Counted from the stretch's first letter, positions 19,801 to 27,629 are shown. The stretch: DNA of 44,539 nucleotides from Ferruginibacter sp. (GCA_019638635.1 JAHBTM010000014.1:1-44539), one strand, 5' to 3'. The notes: generated by a model from the letters alone, not told the origin. Made by a program: numbers and translations.

Positions 19801-19805
19801 TGTAA
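13872..19805 (+). CDS. Giant T9SS-secreted protein with Ig-like and PKD-like repeats
   Basis: A 1977-aa protein built for export and the cell surface. It has a long signal peptide (about 1-43, ending STSAQ). A beta-rich N-terminal domain (about 45-225) and a CARDB-like segment (about 226-350) follow. Next come two Ig-like domains with ICEGEALNLSV/YQWKKN patterns (about 435-590) and domains opening RPTAVLSGGAVYC (three copies, about 590-1140, with a divergent insert in the middle). Three copies of a ~93-aa repeat carry YQWLLNGNPVG and CATGNPATSN. Five PKD-like repeats of the form GPTNVC...YTWTVP-GATIVSGQG follow. The last ~75 residues (LAPNPM... to KKFIKL) fit a T9SS type A sorting domain. It is likely a surface adhesin or matrix protein; no catalytic domain is seen. 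It is preceded by a structured leader and closed by a strong terminator. Confidence 0.88.
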   Translation: MNILHRKTTTLFSKFNSPQAFSPIWMVLICWTMTFIPNSTSAQGTMGRWEVCGLSGTPATVSPTGVSSGVTFSVLSRGPGITAQSATGAFNSSGWSTSSTLSISNNDYYEFTITPEPGRSISISAIRFRDQMSNTSFDVSLRYSDNSYDSSLGGWTASTSATNRSVNLSSVSSLQNRTTPVTFRLYGTDASGSSSTYRLICQGTGAGQYRGVDVDGTVTHNLYVAEFVSMSYGSSPWCQGETRDVSVTVKNVGSATWNSAEPVNIGLKWNEDVDYGASPSFIPRQPAGSVATGQTVTYTFPNVPASTLTGNNNLRFDVVRELVCWFGNNSGGCGPGNSVFVSPTINILAQPTAVTVSGGGTFCNSRTLTASGGTGGTMYFQGTDPNGISTGIPATSRVVTESGTYYFRSRSAAGCWSVAGSATVTINKDVAITTQPQNQTICEGEALNLSVTATGTPAPTYQWKKNNIDILGETNATLNIPSALNSDGGSYTVAVTNTCNSITSSGATVLVNIAPVVTVDPTNETVCEGAPVTFTVTATGTNLTYQWRKGGVDINGATGTSYNIASTILANAGNYDVVVSNIGCTPATSASAVLTVNARPTAVITSSSETICSATATTVSGNVTATGAWALQLSDGQTTSGSGNGSFSFTVSPVNTTTYTLVSLSDVNCSSQGGDLTGSVTITTNPLPAGVSVTPPTATICNGGAQTLNANGSTSETSSTLVNNNFSTGVSASGSTTGNRSQIFERENSGSNINSTGTFTSPNGSGMLVALSAASATGFIATANSTANTSAEMQVSTVGYNSLNLTFNHTYAQANNGGSGIVAVSTDGVNWTNVQSYSANQGGQTNFVGASIALSNAYLNQPALRIRFTYTATASSSGFLTTAHAYWWAIDDVSINGTLLPLYSWTANTGPSENGLPSGAGTPSADNLEIEVTPSATTKYTLTATNPVTGCISTATSVVTVNARPTAVLSGGAVYCNGENTTTALTLNVTGSGTISGTLSDNTPFSGTAPVITVNVAPSITTAYTIATLNDENCTAIAADMSGSATVTVNDRPTAVLSGGATYCENENSTTTLTLTVTGSGTISGTLSDNTTFSGTAPTITVNVAPFESTVYTIETLQDANCNALEADLSGSATIIVNPLIPVSVVIESSDLDNEICTGTSVTFTATPGNGGNASYQWLLNGNPVGTNQNTFTTDALVDGDQVSVVLTSDVTPCATGNPATSNVITTTVHALQPVSVSIASSDLDNTICDGESVTFTATPVNGGSTPSYQWLLNGNPVGSDQDTYTSTTLADGDVVSVVLTSNITPCATGNPATSNTIATTVDALQPVSITIASDVSAACSGVLISFTATPVNEGDNPAYQWYVNNIAVVDSTGTTFSSAALADGDEVTCVLTSNITPCAAGNPATSNVITVTIGEIPPTPGAITGPLDVCPHVNTGIPVTYSIDPVVGATSYTWTVPVGATIVSGQGTTSIEVLIDDNFALTNSKFRVASNNDFPCSSPNAVLEVLKNVPGIPLAISGPTNVCEYVGQPTTATYSIAPVANAVSYTWTVANSNMVIVSGQGSTSIEVSYLNGFVRGNVRVTANSNCGARAPRSLNVALQTVSAPEAINGPVNVCSIMENTLIATYTVTPVANATSYIWTVPTGATIESGQGTNSIMVSFGSGFVSGQIKVKSVSNCNTSGDRSLTVSAYNIYTPGLITGPTNVCGYMVSVNNPAGTPVAYSIKKVTNATSYVWSAPAGATIVAHPAGAGENDTIVEVVFNSNFTGGAITVRSSGFCGMSAIRSLNISFLKPSAPGIITATETGTCPDRTYTYSLASIPSGALSILWTVPSGATIVSGQGTGSISVSYPSGAVRGAVTATSVSHCANSATRSLNVNLADCNQPRIVKSDAVPVKTFKAELNVQLAPNPMVHTSRLTITGSSKNMADVRIMDQLGRERFRTRAAVNSTITVGEKLEAGAYFLEVSLDGQREVKKFIKL
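17394..17709 (+). repeat. Tandem 279-bp coding repeat inside the giant protein
   Basis: A 37-bp stretch (17394-17430) recurs identically at 17673-17709, exactly 279 bp (93 codons) later, inside two successive Ig-like repeats. A third, more diverged copy follows near 17945. Near-identity at DNA level points to recent duplication or gene conversion. Confidence 0.8.
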
Positions 19806-19829
19806 TTCACGAAATGGAATGATATGTTG

Positions 19830-19865
19830 AAGGCTGCTTCGTTTATGAAGCAGCCTTTTTTTTAC
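19830..19865 (+). terminator. Rho-independent terminator after the giant gene
   Basis: AGGCTGCTTC (19831-19840) pairs perfectly with GAAGCAGCCT (19847-19856), loop GTTTAT, followed by a run of eight or more Ts. Confidence 0.93.
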
Positions 19866-19904
19866 TTGGTGTGATTTATTTTTGATCCTGCGGATGTTTG
19901 CTGA

Positions 19905-20436
19905 CTGTGTTGGAAAACTTCTGCGGTACTTCTGCGTAATTTTTTGTGGCATTTTGCGGGAAAGAAATGTTTTTCTTGTTCCTTTTGCTTGCCCAAAAGG
20001 AACACAAAAGGGCACCGATGCGTCATTACCCCCACGCATCGGGTAGCTACGATTAAGCTTTTGTACTACTGTTGTGCCGAGCTTTAGAACAATTACATTT
20101 TATATATTTTGCTATTACGTTTAATCGCAGCTATGAAACACACTTGCTTTTTTATCCAACGGATGTGCGATAATGCTTTCGCAAATATTCGCTGAATGGC
20201 TTGAATAAATTTCGGCCTACTTTGCGTAATTTTTTGTGGCATTCTGCGGAAAAGAAATAAATCTTTATCCCGCTGTTGTTGATTTTTTTTTGCAGCACTA
20301 CGCGAAAAAAAAGTTTTTCAATAACTGTGTAATTGCATCGAGCACATCAGGCTTATCTGAAACAACGCGTTAGGGATTGCAGCGGAAACCGAGGTTGAAG
20401 CGGAAAGCCCGACCCCACCTTCGGTGGGGGAACGCC
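19905..20436 (-). repeat. Inverted copy of the structured non-coding repeat family
   Basis: This segment is, on the minus strand, the same sequence as the array at 27.7-29.3 kb. From its inner end it reads a GC-rich hairpin (CCCCACC/GGTGGGG, 20413-20429), a TTTCCGCTGCAATCCCTAACGCG-like box, and the TTCCGCAGAATGCCACAAAA / CATTCAGCGAATATTTGCG / CATCCGTTGGATAAAAAA boxes. Then come CGATGCGT/ACGCATCG (arms 20015-20023 and 20034-20042) and GTTCCTTTT/AAAAGGAAC (19978-19986 and 19995-20003). A second partial unit lies at its left end. Open frames through it are not conserved between copies, so I treat it as non-coding. Boundaries are approximate. Confidence 0.8.
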
Positions 20437-20543
20437 CCAATAATGAAATATCAAACCTTTGATTACACCTCTTTACAGCAGTAAAATGTACTATCGGGAG
20501 GCATTATTCCGTAAATTGCCGCACAAAATAAATTTGCAGCCGT
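20437..20543 (+). promoter_or_regulatory. Promoter region of the acyl-CoA carboxylase gene
   Basis: TAAATTTG (20529-20536) fits the TAnnTTTG -7 element and ends seven bases before the ATG at 20544, suggesting a very short or absent leader. No good -33 TTTG is visible. The rest of the 107 bp holds nothing recognisable. Confidence 0.45.
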
Positions 20544-22172
20544 ATGGATTTGGAATTCAACAAAAATGAGGATGCCCTGAAAATGGCCTGGAGTGACATC
20601 AAGAAAAAACTGGATAAAATTTATGAAGGCGGTGGTAAAAAAGCAGCCGAAAAACAAAAAGAAAAAAACAAACTTACCGCACGCCAGCGCATTGAATATT
20701 TATGTGATGAGGATAAACCTTTTATTGAAATAGGTGCCTTTGCGGGATATGAGATGTATGAAGAACATGGTGGTTGTCCGGCCGGAGGCACTGTGAGTGG
20801 TTTGGGTTACGTGAGTGGCCGGCAATGTATTATTGTTGCGAACGATCAAACAGTAAAGGCCGGGGCCTGGTTTCCGATTACCGGCAAAAAAAACCTGCGT
20901 ATGCAGGAAATAGCCATGGAGAATAAACTCCCTATCATTTACATTGTAGATAGTGCCGGCGTTTTTCTGCCCATGCAGGATGAAATTTTTCCGGATAAAG
21001 AGCATTTCGGACGCATTTTCAGAAACAATGCCAAAATGAGCGCCATGGGCATTACGCAAATTGCTGCCGTTACCGGTGCCTGTGTAGCCGGAGGCGCTTA
21101 CCTCCCCATTATGAGCGATGAAACCCTGATGGTGGAGGGCAATGGCTCCATTTTTCTGGCCGGCCCCTATCTGGTGAAAGCCGCGGTGGGTGAAAACATT
21201 GATGCCGAAACCCTCGGGGGCGCTCAAACGCACAACGCAATCTCCGGTATTGCTGATTATCAGTTTAAAACCGAACAGGAATGTTTAGACCAGGTGAAAC
21301 GCATTATGGGAAAGCTCTCTGCCCCCGCTACTGCCGGATTTAACCGCATTGCCCCTCAACCACCCGCTCCCGGCACTCAACATATTTACGGCATTGTAGC
21401 AGAAGGCAATACCAAGCCTTATAATATGCTTGATTTGATTGATGGATTGGTGGATAAAGACTCTTTTGACGAGTTTAAAAAAGATTACGGCAAAACCATT
21501 GTATGCGGTTATGCCCGCATCGACGGATGGGCCGTAGGCATTGTGGCCAACCAACGCCTTGTGTTGAAAAGCAGCAAAGGTGAAATGCAGATGGGCGGCG
21601 TGATTTACAACGACAGCGCCGATAAGGCCGCTCGCTTTATTATGAACTGTAATCAGAAAAAAATTCCACTGGTGTTTCTGCAAGATGTAACAGGATTTAT
21701 GGTGGGCAGCCGCAGCGAACATTCCGGCATCATTAAAGATGGCGCCAAACTGGTGAATGCTGTAGCCAATTCCGTTGTGCCAAAAATCACCATCATTGTG
21801 GGCAATTCCTTCGGGGCCGGAAATTATGCGATGTGCGGCAAGGCCTACGATCCGCGCTTCATTTACGCATGGCCTACTGCAAAGATTGCCGTAATGGGTG
21901 GTGAACAAGCCGCTAAAACCATGTTGCAGATTCAGGTTGCCGCGCTGAAAGCAAAGGGTGAAACTGTTACACAGGAAGAAGAAAAAGAAATTCTCAGCCG
22001 CATAACGGACAAATATACACGACAAACCAAACCGGAGTATGCTGCCGCACGGTTATGGGTAGACGCAATTATTGATCCGGAACTTACCCGTCAGTATATT
22101 TCTGAAGGCATTGCCGCTGCCAACCACAACCCGGAAATACCGGAATTTAAAACGGGTGTATTTCAGGTGTAA
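20544..22172 (+). CDS. Acyl-CoA carboxylase, carboxyltransferase (beta) subunit
   Basis: A 542-aa biotin-dependent carboxyltransferase. It moves the carboxyl group from carboxybiotin to an acyl-CoA in the cytoplasm. Two crotonase-like halves are seen. The N-terminal half has GGTVSGLGYVSG (about 76-87), LPMQDEIFPDKEHFGRIF, GACVAGGAYLPIMSDE (about 177-192) and FLAGPYLVKAAVGE. The C-terminal half has DVTGFMVG, GNSFGAGNYAMCGKAYDPR and WPTAKIAVMGGEQAA. The FPDKEHFGRIF and LGGAQTHNAISGIADY segments and the 540-residue length favour the methylcrotonyl-CoA carboxylase beta type over classical propionyl-CoA carboxylase. The biotin carboxylase partner is not in the window, so the substrate remains open. 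The stop overlaps the rnhA start (TAATG). Confidence 0.9.
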   Translation: MDLEFNKNEDALKMAWSDIKKKLDKIYEGGGKKAAEKQKEKNKLTARQRIEYLCDEDKPFIEIGAFAGYEMYEEHGGCPAGGTVSGLGYVSGRQCIIVANDQTVKAGAWFPITGKKNLRMQEIAMENKLPIIYIVDSAGVFLPMQDEIFPDKEHFGRIFRNNAKMSAMGITQIAAVTGACVAGGAYLPIMSDETLMVEGNGSIFLAGPYLVKAAVGENIDAETLGGAQTHNAISGIADYQFKTEQECLDQVKRIMGKLSAPATAGFNRIAPQPPAPGTQHIYGIVAEGNTKPYNMLDLIDGLVDKDSFDEFKKDYGKTIVCGYARIDGWAVGIVANQRLVLKSSKGEMQMGGVIYNDSADKAARFIMNCNQKKIPLVFLQDVTGFMVGSRSEHSGIIKDGAKLVNAVANSVVPKITIIVGNSFGAGNYAMCGKAYDPRFIYAWPTAKIAVMGGEQAAKTMLQIQVAALKAKGETVTQEEEKEILSRITDKYTRQTKPEYAAARLWVDAIIDPELTRQYISEGIAAANHNPEIPEFKTGVFQV

Positions 22173-22627
22173 TGCAGGTACTCATGTACACAGATGGTTC
22201 TTCGAGGGGCAACCCCGGGCCCGGTGGTTACGGTACACTCCTCCTGTTTAACCACCATACCAAGGAATTATCGCAAGGCTACCGGCTCACCACCAATAAC
22301 CGCATGGAACTGATGGCCGTGATTGCAGGACTGAAAGCCCTGAAACGGCGCGACCTGCCCATACACATTTATAGCGACAGCAAATATGTGGTGCATGCCG
22401 TTGAAAAAGGCTGGCTGAACAACTGGTTGAAAACCGGATTTAAAGGAAAGAAAAACCGCGACCTCTGGGAATTGTACCACACCCTTGCGAAGGGATTGAA
22501 TATTCAATTACATTGGGTGAAAGGCCATGCCGATAACCCCTACAACAACCGATGCGACGAACTGGCTACCACCGCCGCGCTCGGCAAACACCTTCTTTCC
22601 GATACCGGTTATGAAGCAGGTATTTAA
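22172..22627 (+). CDS. rnhA: Ribonuclease HI
   Basis: A 151-aa RNase HI that cuts the RNA strand of RNA-DNA hybrids, in R-loop and Okazaki-primer removal. All catalytic positions are present: D8 in YTDGSSRGNPGPGG, E46 in NNRMELMA, D69 in YSDSKYV, H119 in VKGHAD and D129 in NNRCDELA. A basic handle region (WLKTGFKGKKNRDLW) is also present. The length is normal. The ATG overlaps the stop of the upstream carboxylase by one base, so translation is probably coupled and no separate promoter is expected. A hairpin follows 18 bp after the stop. Confidence 0.97.
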   Translation: MQVLMYTDGSSRGNPGPGGYGTLLLFNHHTKELSQGYRLTTNNRMELMAVIAGLKALKRRDLPIHIYSDSKYVVHAVEKGWLNNWLKTGFKGKKNRDLWELYHTLAKGLNIQLHWVKGHADNPYNNRCDELATTAALGKHLLSDTGYEAGI

Positions 22628-22641
22628 CAACCAGATATAAA

Positions 22642-22675
22642 AAAAGGCTGTCTGAACAGACAGCCCTCTAACTTT
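22642..22675. terminator. Bidirectional terminator between rnhA and the DUF6580 gene
   Basis: GGCTGTCTG (22646-22654) and CAGACAGCC (22657-22665) form a perfect inverted repeat. A7 on the left gives a U-tract for the minus-strand gene, while the right side has a weaker T-rich tail for rnhA. Confidence 0.8.
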
Positions 22676-22686
22676 CTTTTGAATTT

Positions 22687-23229
22687 TTACGCAACCGCAC
22701 GACGGCTACTGAAATGCGTGATCAGGGCATATCCGCCAAACAATATCCCGCAATAAGCCAAATCATTTACAATACCATTTTTCAAAAATGGCAACCCGGC
22801 CATCAGACTGGCATTCAACCCTGCTAAATCTTTAGTATACATGCCTTCAAATGCCCATACACCGGTATTGCTCACCAGATAGAACAATATAGAGGAAGCA
22901 ATAGAAAATCCGGCAATGCGCAACACGCCGGGTTTCTGAATGCCGAAACCAATCACCGTAATGAGTGCCAGCAATGCATAATTCACTACCTGGCCCATAC
23001 CCCAGAAACCGGGAGCAATGTTGAAGACTTCAAACAGCACATCAGATAAAAACATGGCAAGTAATGGTAATAAAAATGCATATTTCTTATCTGCTATAAC
23101 CGCACCGGAAAATAAGGCCATGGCAATTATTGGACTAAAATTAAACGGATACAGCACTAAGCGGCTGGCTGCAGCAGCAAAAATCAACAAGGCCGCCCAT
23201 ATAAAAACATTCTTTCTGTTCAGGTTCAT
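22687..23229 (-). CDS. DUF6580-type integral membrane protein
   Basis: A 180-aa polytopic membrane protein with about five hydrophobic segments and conserved-looking FNFSPIIAMALFSGAVI and FLSDVLFEV stretches. This matches the DUF6580 family, whose size and topology resemble small ECF-transporter S components; that similarity is an impression and no ligand can be named. I chose the ATG at 23229 over an upstream start at 23256, because a TACTTTTG -7 element (23244-23251) lies between them. It is transcribed alone and converges with rnhA. Confidence 0.75.
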   Translation of the reverse strand: MNLNRKNVFIWAALLIFAAAASRLVLYPFNFSPIIAMALFSGAVIADKKYAFLLPLLAMFLSDVLFEVFNIAPGFWGMGQVVNYALLALITVIGFGIQKPGVLRIAGFSIASSILFYLVSNTGVWAFEGMYTKDLAGLNASLMAGLPFLKNGIVNDLAYCGILFGGYALITHFSSRRAVA

Positions 23230-23243
23230 GATTTTGGTTTTGG

Positions 23244-23251
23244 CAAAAGTA
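23244..23251 (-). promoter_or_regulatory. -7 promoter element for the DUF6580 gene
   Basis: TACTTTTG on the minus strand matches TAnnTTTG, 14 bp before the ATG at 23229. No clear -33 is seen. Confidence 0.45.
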
Positions 23252-23336
23252 AGCAATAATTAAAAACCGATTAAAAAACGGATGATTCGTGGTGAATTGC
23301 TCGTGGATATTTTTCTCAGCCTCCCTAATTTCAGGC

Positions 23337-23693
23337 ATGGCCGCACACAACGATACAGGAAAAGAAGGCGAAGCGCTCGCCATTGCTTTTTTCAGGGAAC
23401 GAGATTACCTCATCCTCCACACCAACTGGCGTTGGCGACATCTTGAAATTGACCTCGTGGCCACCAAGGGCAATTACCTGCACTTTATTGAAGTGAAAAC
23501 ACGTACCTCAGAAAAATTTGGGAAACCGGAAGCCGGTGTTAGCCGAAAGAAACTACGCAACCTACAGGATGCCGCAGCCGCCTACCTGCATACGTTTCCT
23601 ACAAAAAAAAGGGTGCAATTTGATGTGTTATCGATTTTAATTTCTCCGGCAGGACCAAACTTCACCCTGATAGAAGACCATTATGTATGGTGA
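23337..23693 (+). CDS. YraN/UPF0102 family nuclease-like protein
   Basis: A 118-aa protein of the YraN (UPF0102) family. Motifs are GKEGEALAIAFFRERDYLIL, then WRWRHLEIDLVA and LHFIEVKTR. The D and E-x-K positions form a PD-(D/E)xK nuclease-like core (Asp in EIDLV, Glu and Lys in FIEVK). The family role is not established; it is often near rnhA or ribonuclease H2 genes, and rnhA is about 0.7 kb away here. I chose the ATG at 23337, where the family-typical N-terminus begins. Its 3' end overlaps bshC by 13 bp in convergent orientation. Confidence 0.9.
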   Translation: MAAHNDTGKEGEALAIAFFRERDYLILHTNWRWRHLEIDLVATKGNYLHFIEVKTRTSEKFGKPEAGVSRKKLRNLQDAAAAYLHTFPTKKRVQFDVLSILISPAGPNFTLIEDHYVW

Positions 23694-25303
23694 TTTGACT
23701 CAGCCAGCAACACCGTGAATTGCATGTCTAATCCGCCGGCATGGTTATACACCGCATCAATAAACGCAGGGCCGTAGGCCGCATACAATCCGGCTACATT
23801 CTCCACCCGCTCCTGCAACGAACCTCCCGGAAAATACATTTCCCTGAACGAATGTATTTGCTGCAACACCAACTCATGTTGCTTCTTACTTCGGTTCAAT
23901 AATTTTTTCTCCAACTGCTGTATACGTTGTATGGCTTTGTGCGCTAAGGCATTGACATGTTTTTCGAGAGTGGCATCTACCGCAACCGCTTGTGCTTTCA
24001 TTCGGTTATACACTTCCTGTATTTCGTGCATGGCATCATCCAATTGAATGTGCTCGCCTTCTTTCATACGGATATACTCCTGCACCAGTTTCGTTTCGGG
24101 TAAAAACATTTTTTCAACCGTTAAACCCCAACGATTCCATTTGTCTGCAACCTTTTTTTGTAATGCGAGATAGGAGTTGCGCAAAATGAGTACAGGATAC
24201 GGTACGGCTGCCGCTTCAAAAACTTTTGTTAGCTCCAGCCAGTAACCCAACTCACTACCTCCTCCAATGAAAGCTACATTGGGCAAAATCATTTCCTGAA
24301 AAAGTGGACGAAGAATTACATTCGGACTACATCGTGCGGGCGATTCTTCAAAACGCTTCATCAGTTCATCCTGAGTGATGTTTTTAAAAATCCCTTCTGC
24401 CGTAAAGGTGTGGTCGGTTTCACGGTCAATGCGCACACGGGCATCTCCTTCCAAATAAAATAAATTCAAGGGCCGCCCTCCGGCCTGCACATTGTAATGC
24501 GATGGAAATTGTTCAATGGTTTCGCGCACGGCTTTATAGGAAAACCCTTCTGCCAACTCTTTATGGGCAACAGGTAGAAACGATTTTTTCAGTTCATCCG
24601 AATCCGGATCGAGTACCACCAACCCATACGGCCCCAGCAAATGGTGTACAAGTATGCGCGTGGCATCCGCAATTTTCCGTCCGGGTGTATACGCTTTTCT
24701 GAATAGGTCAACGATTGCTGCACCGTGGGAGGTAACACCTAATTGTGCATACATCTCTTCAATGAGGTCGGTTAGTTCCTTATCAACCTGCATCCTGCCC
24801 ACAGCTCCCTGCTGCGGTGTTTGCCAGGTATATTTTTTTACGTTCACCACTGCATGTCCCAGCTCTTCCAAATCAGCATCTTCACTGCCTATATAAAAAA
24901 CCGGAACAAAACGATACCCTTCAAGGGTTGATTCCAGTTCGTTTGCCAAACGCACGGCATGCACCATTTTATAGATACTGTACAATGGGCCCGTAAACAG
25001 ATTGGGTTGATGGGCGGTGCACACAGTGAATGTATTTGAATGATTTAGCAGTTCAATGTGCTCTAACACTTTAGGATGTTCAGGCAAACCGGCATATTGC
25101 TGTTTGAGCACACCCACCAGTTGCTGACGATGTACCGGAAATAACTCACGTTGAGCAATAGACGCTTTTATACCCGAGAGGTCTGGGCTATGTCTGTAAA
25201 ACGATTTTAAGTCTGGATGCTGCGCCAGATAGTCTTCTATCAAACCCTTCAGGATGCCTGTATCGGCATACGGAATTTTTTGTGATGTACAGTTATCGGG
25301 CAT
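23681..25303 (-). CDS. bshC: Bacillithiol biosynthesis cysteine-adding enzyme BshC
   Basis: A 540-aa BshC, proposed to add cysteine to glucosaminyl-malate in the last step of bacillithiol synthesis. Family segments are CTAHQPNLFTGPLYSIYKMVHAVRLA (here AHQPN in place of the more common GQQAG), FVPVFYIGSEDADLEELGH and, later, LRPLFQEMILPNVAFIGGGSELGYWLELTKVFE. A long helical stretch (about 400-490) matches the coiled-coil part of the structure. The full length agrees with the family. bshA and bshB are not in the window. It starts 13 bp downstream of the rimO stop on the same strand and is likely co-transcribed. Confidence 0.93.
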   Translation of the reverse strand: MPDNCTSQKIPYADTGILKGLIEDYLAQHPDLKSFYRHSPDLSGIKASIAQRELFPVHRQQLVGVLKQQYAGLPEHPKVLEHIELLNHSNTFTVCTAHQPNLFTGPLYSIYKMVHAVRLANELESTLEGYRFVPVFYIGSEDADLEELGHAVVNVKKYTWQTPQQGAVGRMQVDKELTDLIEEMYAQLGVTSHGAAIVDLFRKAYTPGRKIADATRILVHHLLGPYGLVVLDPDSDELKKSFLPVAHKELAEGFSYKAVRETIEQFPSHYNVQAGGRPLNLFYLEGDARVRIDRETDHTFTAEGIFKNITQDELMKRFEESPARCSPNVILRPLFQEMILPNVAFIGGGSELGYWLELTKVFEAAAVPYPVLILRNSYLALQKKVADKWNRWGLTVEKMFLPETKLVQEYIRMKEGEHIQLDDAMHEIQEVYNRMKAQAVAVDATLEKHVNALAHKAIQRIQQLEKKLLNRSKKQHELVLQQIHSFREMYFPGGSLQERVENVAGLYAAYGPAFIDAVYNHAGGLDMQFTVLLAESNHHT

Positions 25304-25315
25304 GCTGGTTCGGGT

Positions 25316-26637
25316 TTAAGATTCGGGCTGAACGGTTACACTTCCTTCCAGGTCGTAATCGTATGCTTTTTCTATCTGCACATACACAAATGTACCCGGT
25401 TCCAGTTTTTTTCGGCTATGGATGATAACTTCATTATCTACTTCCACACTGTCAAATTCTGTTCGTCCGATATAACGCCCCGCTTCTTTTCTGTCTATGA
25501 GTACTTTCAAGGTCTTGCCTACTTTTTCGCGGTTCTTTTCCAGGCTAATTTCCTGTTGCACTTCCATAATTTCCTGCGCGCGGGCCTCTTTTTCTTCGGC
25601 CGGTACATCATCTGCCAGTGCATAGGCACCGGTTTGTTCTTCATGGCTGTAAGTGAAGATACCTACGCGGTCGAAACGCATGCGCTCCAGAAAACTTTTC
25701 AGTTCCTCCACATCTTCACGGGTTTCGCCGGGGAACCCTGCAATCAGTGTGGTGCGTAAACATATTTCGGGTATGCGTAACCGTATGTCATGTATGAGTA
25801 CCTCCATTTCTTCACGGGTAATCTGGCGTTTCATGGCTGACAGCATGTTGTTCGATGCATGTTGCAGCGGCATATCAAGGTATTTGCAAATATTATCGCG
25901 CTCCTTCATCACGTCAATAATCTCCATCGGAAACTTCGACGGATAGGCATAATGCAGGCGAATCCATTCCAGTCCGGGTATATCGGCCAAACGGTGCAGT
26001 AATTCAGGCAAGGCTCTTTTCTTATAAATGTCGAGTCCGTAGTACGTCAGTTCCTGTGCAATCAGCATAATTTCCTTCACCCCACGGCTCACCAGCAAAC
26101 GTGCTTCTTCTACCAATGATTCTATGGTACGACTCACGTGCCCGCCCCGCATCAGCGGAATGGCGCAAAACGTACAGGTACGGTTACAGCCTTCGCTGAT
26201 TTTCATGTACGCATAATGTTGCGGAGTAGCCAGCATGCGCTCACCTACCAATTCCGCACGGTAATCGGCATCAAAACGCTTGAGAATTTGTGGCAATTCC
26301 ATCGTTCCGAAAAAGGCATCTACTTCCGGAATCTCAGCTTCCAGGTTATTGCGGTAGCGCTCGCTCAGGCATCCCGTTACATACACTTTATCCAATTTCC
26401 CGCGCCGCTTCAACTCCACATTATCCAAAATGGTATTGATACTTTCTTCTTTGGCCTTATCAATAAATCCGCAGGTGTTGATGATAACAATGTTATGATC
26501 CAGTGTTTCATTTTCTTTTTCGCCTCAATGTCGTTGGCACGAAGTTGTCCACTCAATACTTCACTATCTACCATGTTTTTACTACATCCCAGTGTAATAA
26601 TATTGACCTTGTCTTTTTTTAACGTTCTTGCCTTCAT
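25316..26637 (-). CDS. rimO: Ribosomal protein S12 methylthiotransferase RimO, frameshifted here
   Basis: RimO adds a methylthio group to an aspartate of ribosomal protein S12. Two frames are needed to read it. The N-terminal part (from MKARTLKKDK with C18 in TLGCSKNMVDSE) runs to NDIEA. The rest continues one frame over with NTCGFIDKAKEES, VTGCLSERY, the radical-SAM site CNRTCTFC and a C-terminal TRAM domain. Adding one base to the A5 run (complement of 26516-26520) restores a single protein of about 440 aa with all six cysteines (18, 56, 90, 151, 155, 158), the normal length. Both parts are well conserved, so a homopolymer sequencing error or a very recent mutation is more likely than an old pseudogene. 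bshC follows. Confidence 0.88.
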
Positions 26638-26647
26638 AAATGAGGGG

Positions 26648-26655
26648 CAAAGGTA
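26648..26655 (-). promoter_or_regulatory. -7 promoter element for rimO-bshC
   Basis: TACCTTTG on the minus strand fits TAnnTTTG, ten bases before the rimO ATG (26637). The -33 element is weak. Confidence 0.45.
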
Positions 26656-26753
26656 GGCAGTTTTTACGCCTGAAACGCCACCTGCCGGTATGGTTTGAAT
26701 GGATTTATAACAAATTGTTTTAATTCATCCATGGCCATTAAACCGTTCAATGG

Positions 26754-26785
26754 TTTGAATCTCTTTTAAATTTTTGATACTTTTA
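26754..26785 (+). promoter_or_regulatory. Near-consensus promoter for the glutamine amidotransferase-like gene
   Basis: TTTG (26754-26757), 20 bp and TACTTTTA (26778-26785), one mismatch from TAnnTTTG. Only four bases separate it from the ATG at 26790, so the transcript may be leaderless. Confidence 0.65.
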
Positions 26786-26789
26786 CCCG

Positions 26790-27629
26790 ATGAACCTGAA
26801 TTCACCTGTGAAGGTTGCTATTCTCGATTTATACGACGGTGTTGAAAACCAGGGCATGCGTTGTATCCGGGAAATAGTACATCAGTTTGCTGACCTCCAC
26901 CAACTGCCGCTTCAGCTCGATGAATTTGAAGTGCGCAACAAGTTGGAAGTACCCGACACCTCTTACGATGTATATATTTCAACCGGCGGCCCGGGGAGTC
27001 CGATCGATAGCGAAGGCAGCGAATGGGAAACGGCCTACTTCAACTGGCTGCATGCTGTGGAAACGCACAATACCCAATCCGATCAACCGCATAAAAAATA
27101 CATTTTTCTCATTTGCCATTCGTTTCAGATTGTAAGTCGCTATTTAGAAATCGGGCACGTATCGAAACGCAGAAGCACTTCGTTTGGTGTGTTTCCGATT
27201 CACTACCTAGAAGACGCCCAACGGGAACCCGTATTCGAAGGACTAACCGATCCTTTCTATGCGGTAGACAGTCGCGATTATCAGCTCACACAACCCAATC
27301 TGCAGCGCATTCGTGCACTGGGTGCAAAAATTCTGGCAATTGAAAAAAACCGTCCGCATGTACCAATGGAGCGTGCCATCATGGCCATCCGTTTCAATGA
27401 ATACATGATTGGTACACAGTTTCATCCGGAAGCCGATGCCATGGGGATGCTGTTGCACCTGCAATCGCCGGAACGCAAAGCAGTGGTGATAGAAAACCAC
27501 GGGCTCGCCAAATGGGAATCCATGATTGAGCAACTCAACGATCCCGACAAAATCATGTTTACCAATGCACACGTGATACCGAATTTTCTGCAACAGGCGG
27601 TTGGACGCACACTAACGGTACCTACATAA
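26790..27629 (+). CDS. Class I glutamine amidotransferase-like protein
   Basis: A 279-aa protein with the class I (triad) glutaminase fold seen in GMP synthase GATase domains. STGGPGSP (about 64-71) is the oxyanion-strand region. The nucleophile elbow reads FLICHSFQIV with C109; glutaminases normally have G-x-C-x-G-x-Q, so HSFQ is a variant. The other triad members are H212 and E214 in GTQFHPEAD. The extra C-terminal ~60 residues are helical. It could release ammonia from glutamine for a partner, or have become a hydrolase or peptidase. The next co-directional genes, beyond the repeat array, are an ATP-grasp protein and a helical protein. There is no signal peptide. Confidence 0.85.
   Translation: MNLNSPVKVAILDLYDGVENQGMRCIREIVHQFADLHQLPLQLDEFEVRNKLEVPDTSYDVYISTGGPGSPIDSEGSEWETAYFNWLHAVETHNTQSDQPHKKYIFLICHSFQIVSRYLEIGHVSKRRSTSFGVFPIHYLEDAQREPVFEGLTDPFYAVDSRDYQLTQPNLQRIRALGAKILAIEKNRPHVPMERAIMAIRFNEYMIGTQFHPEADAMGMLLHLQSPERKAVVIENHGLAKWESMIEQLNDPDKIMFTNAHVIPNFLQQAVGRTLTVPT

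Noticed and set aside
21285-22025. 246-codon open frame on the minus strand inside the carboxylase gene
   Set aside because: It lies wholly within a well-conserved coding sequence on the other strand and has no recognisable domain.
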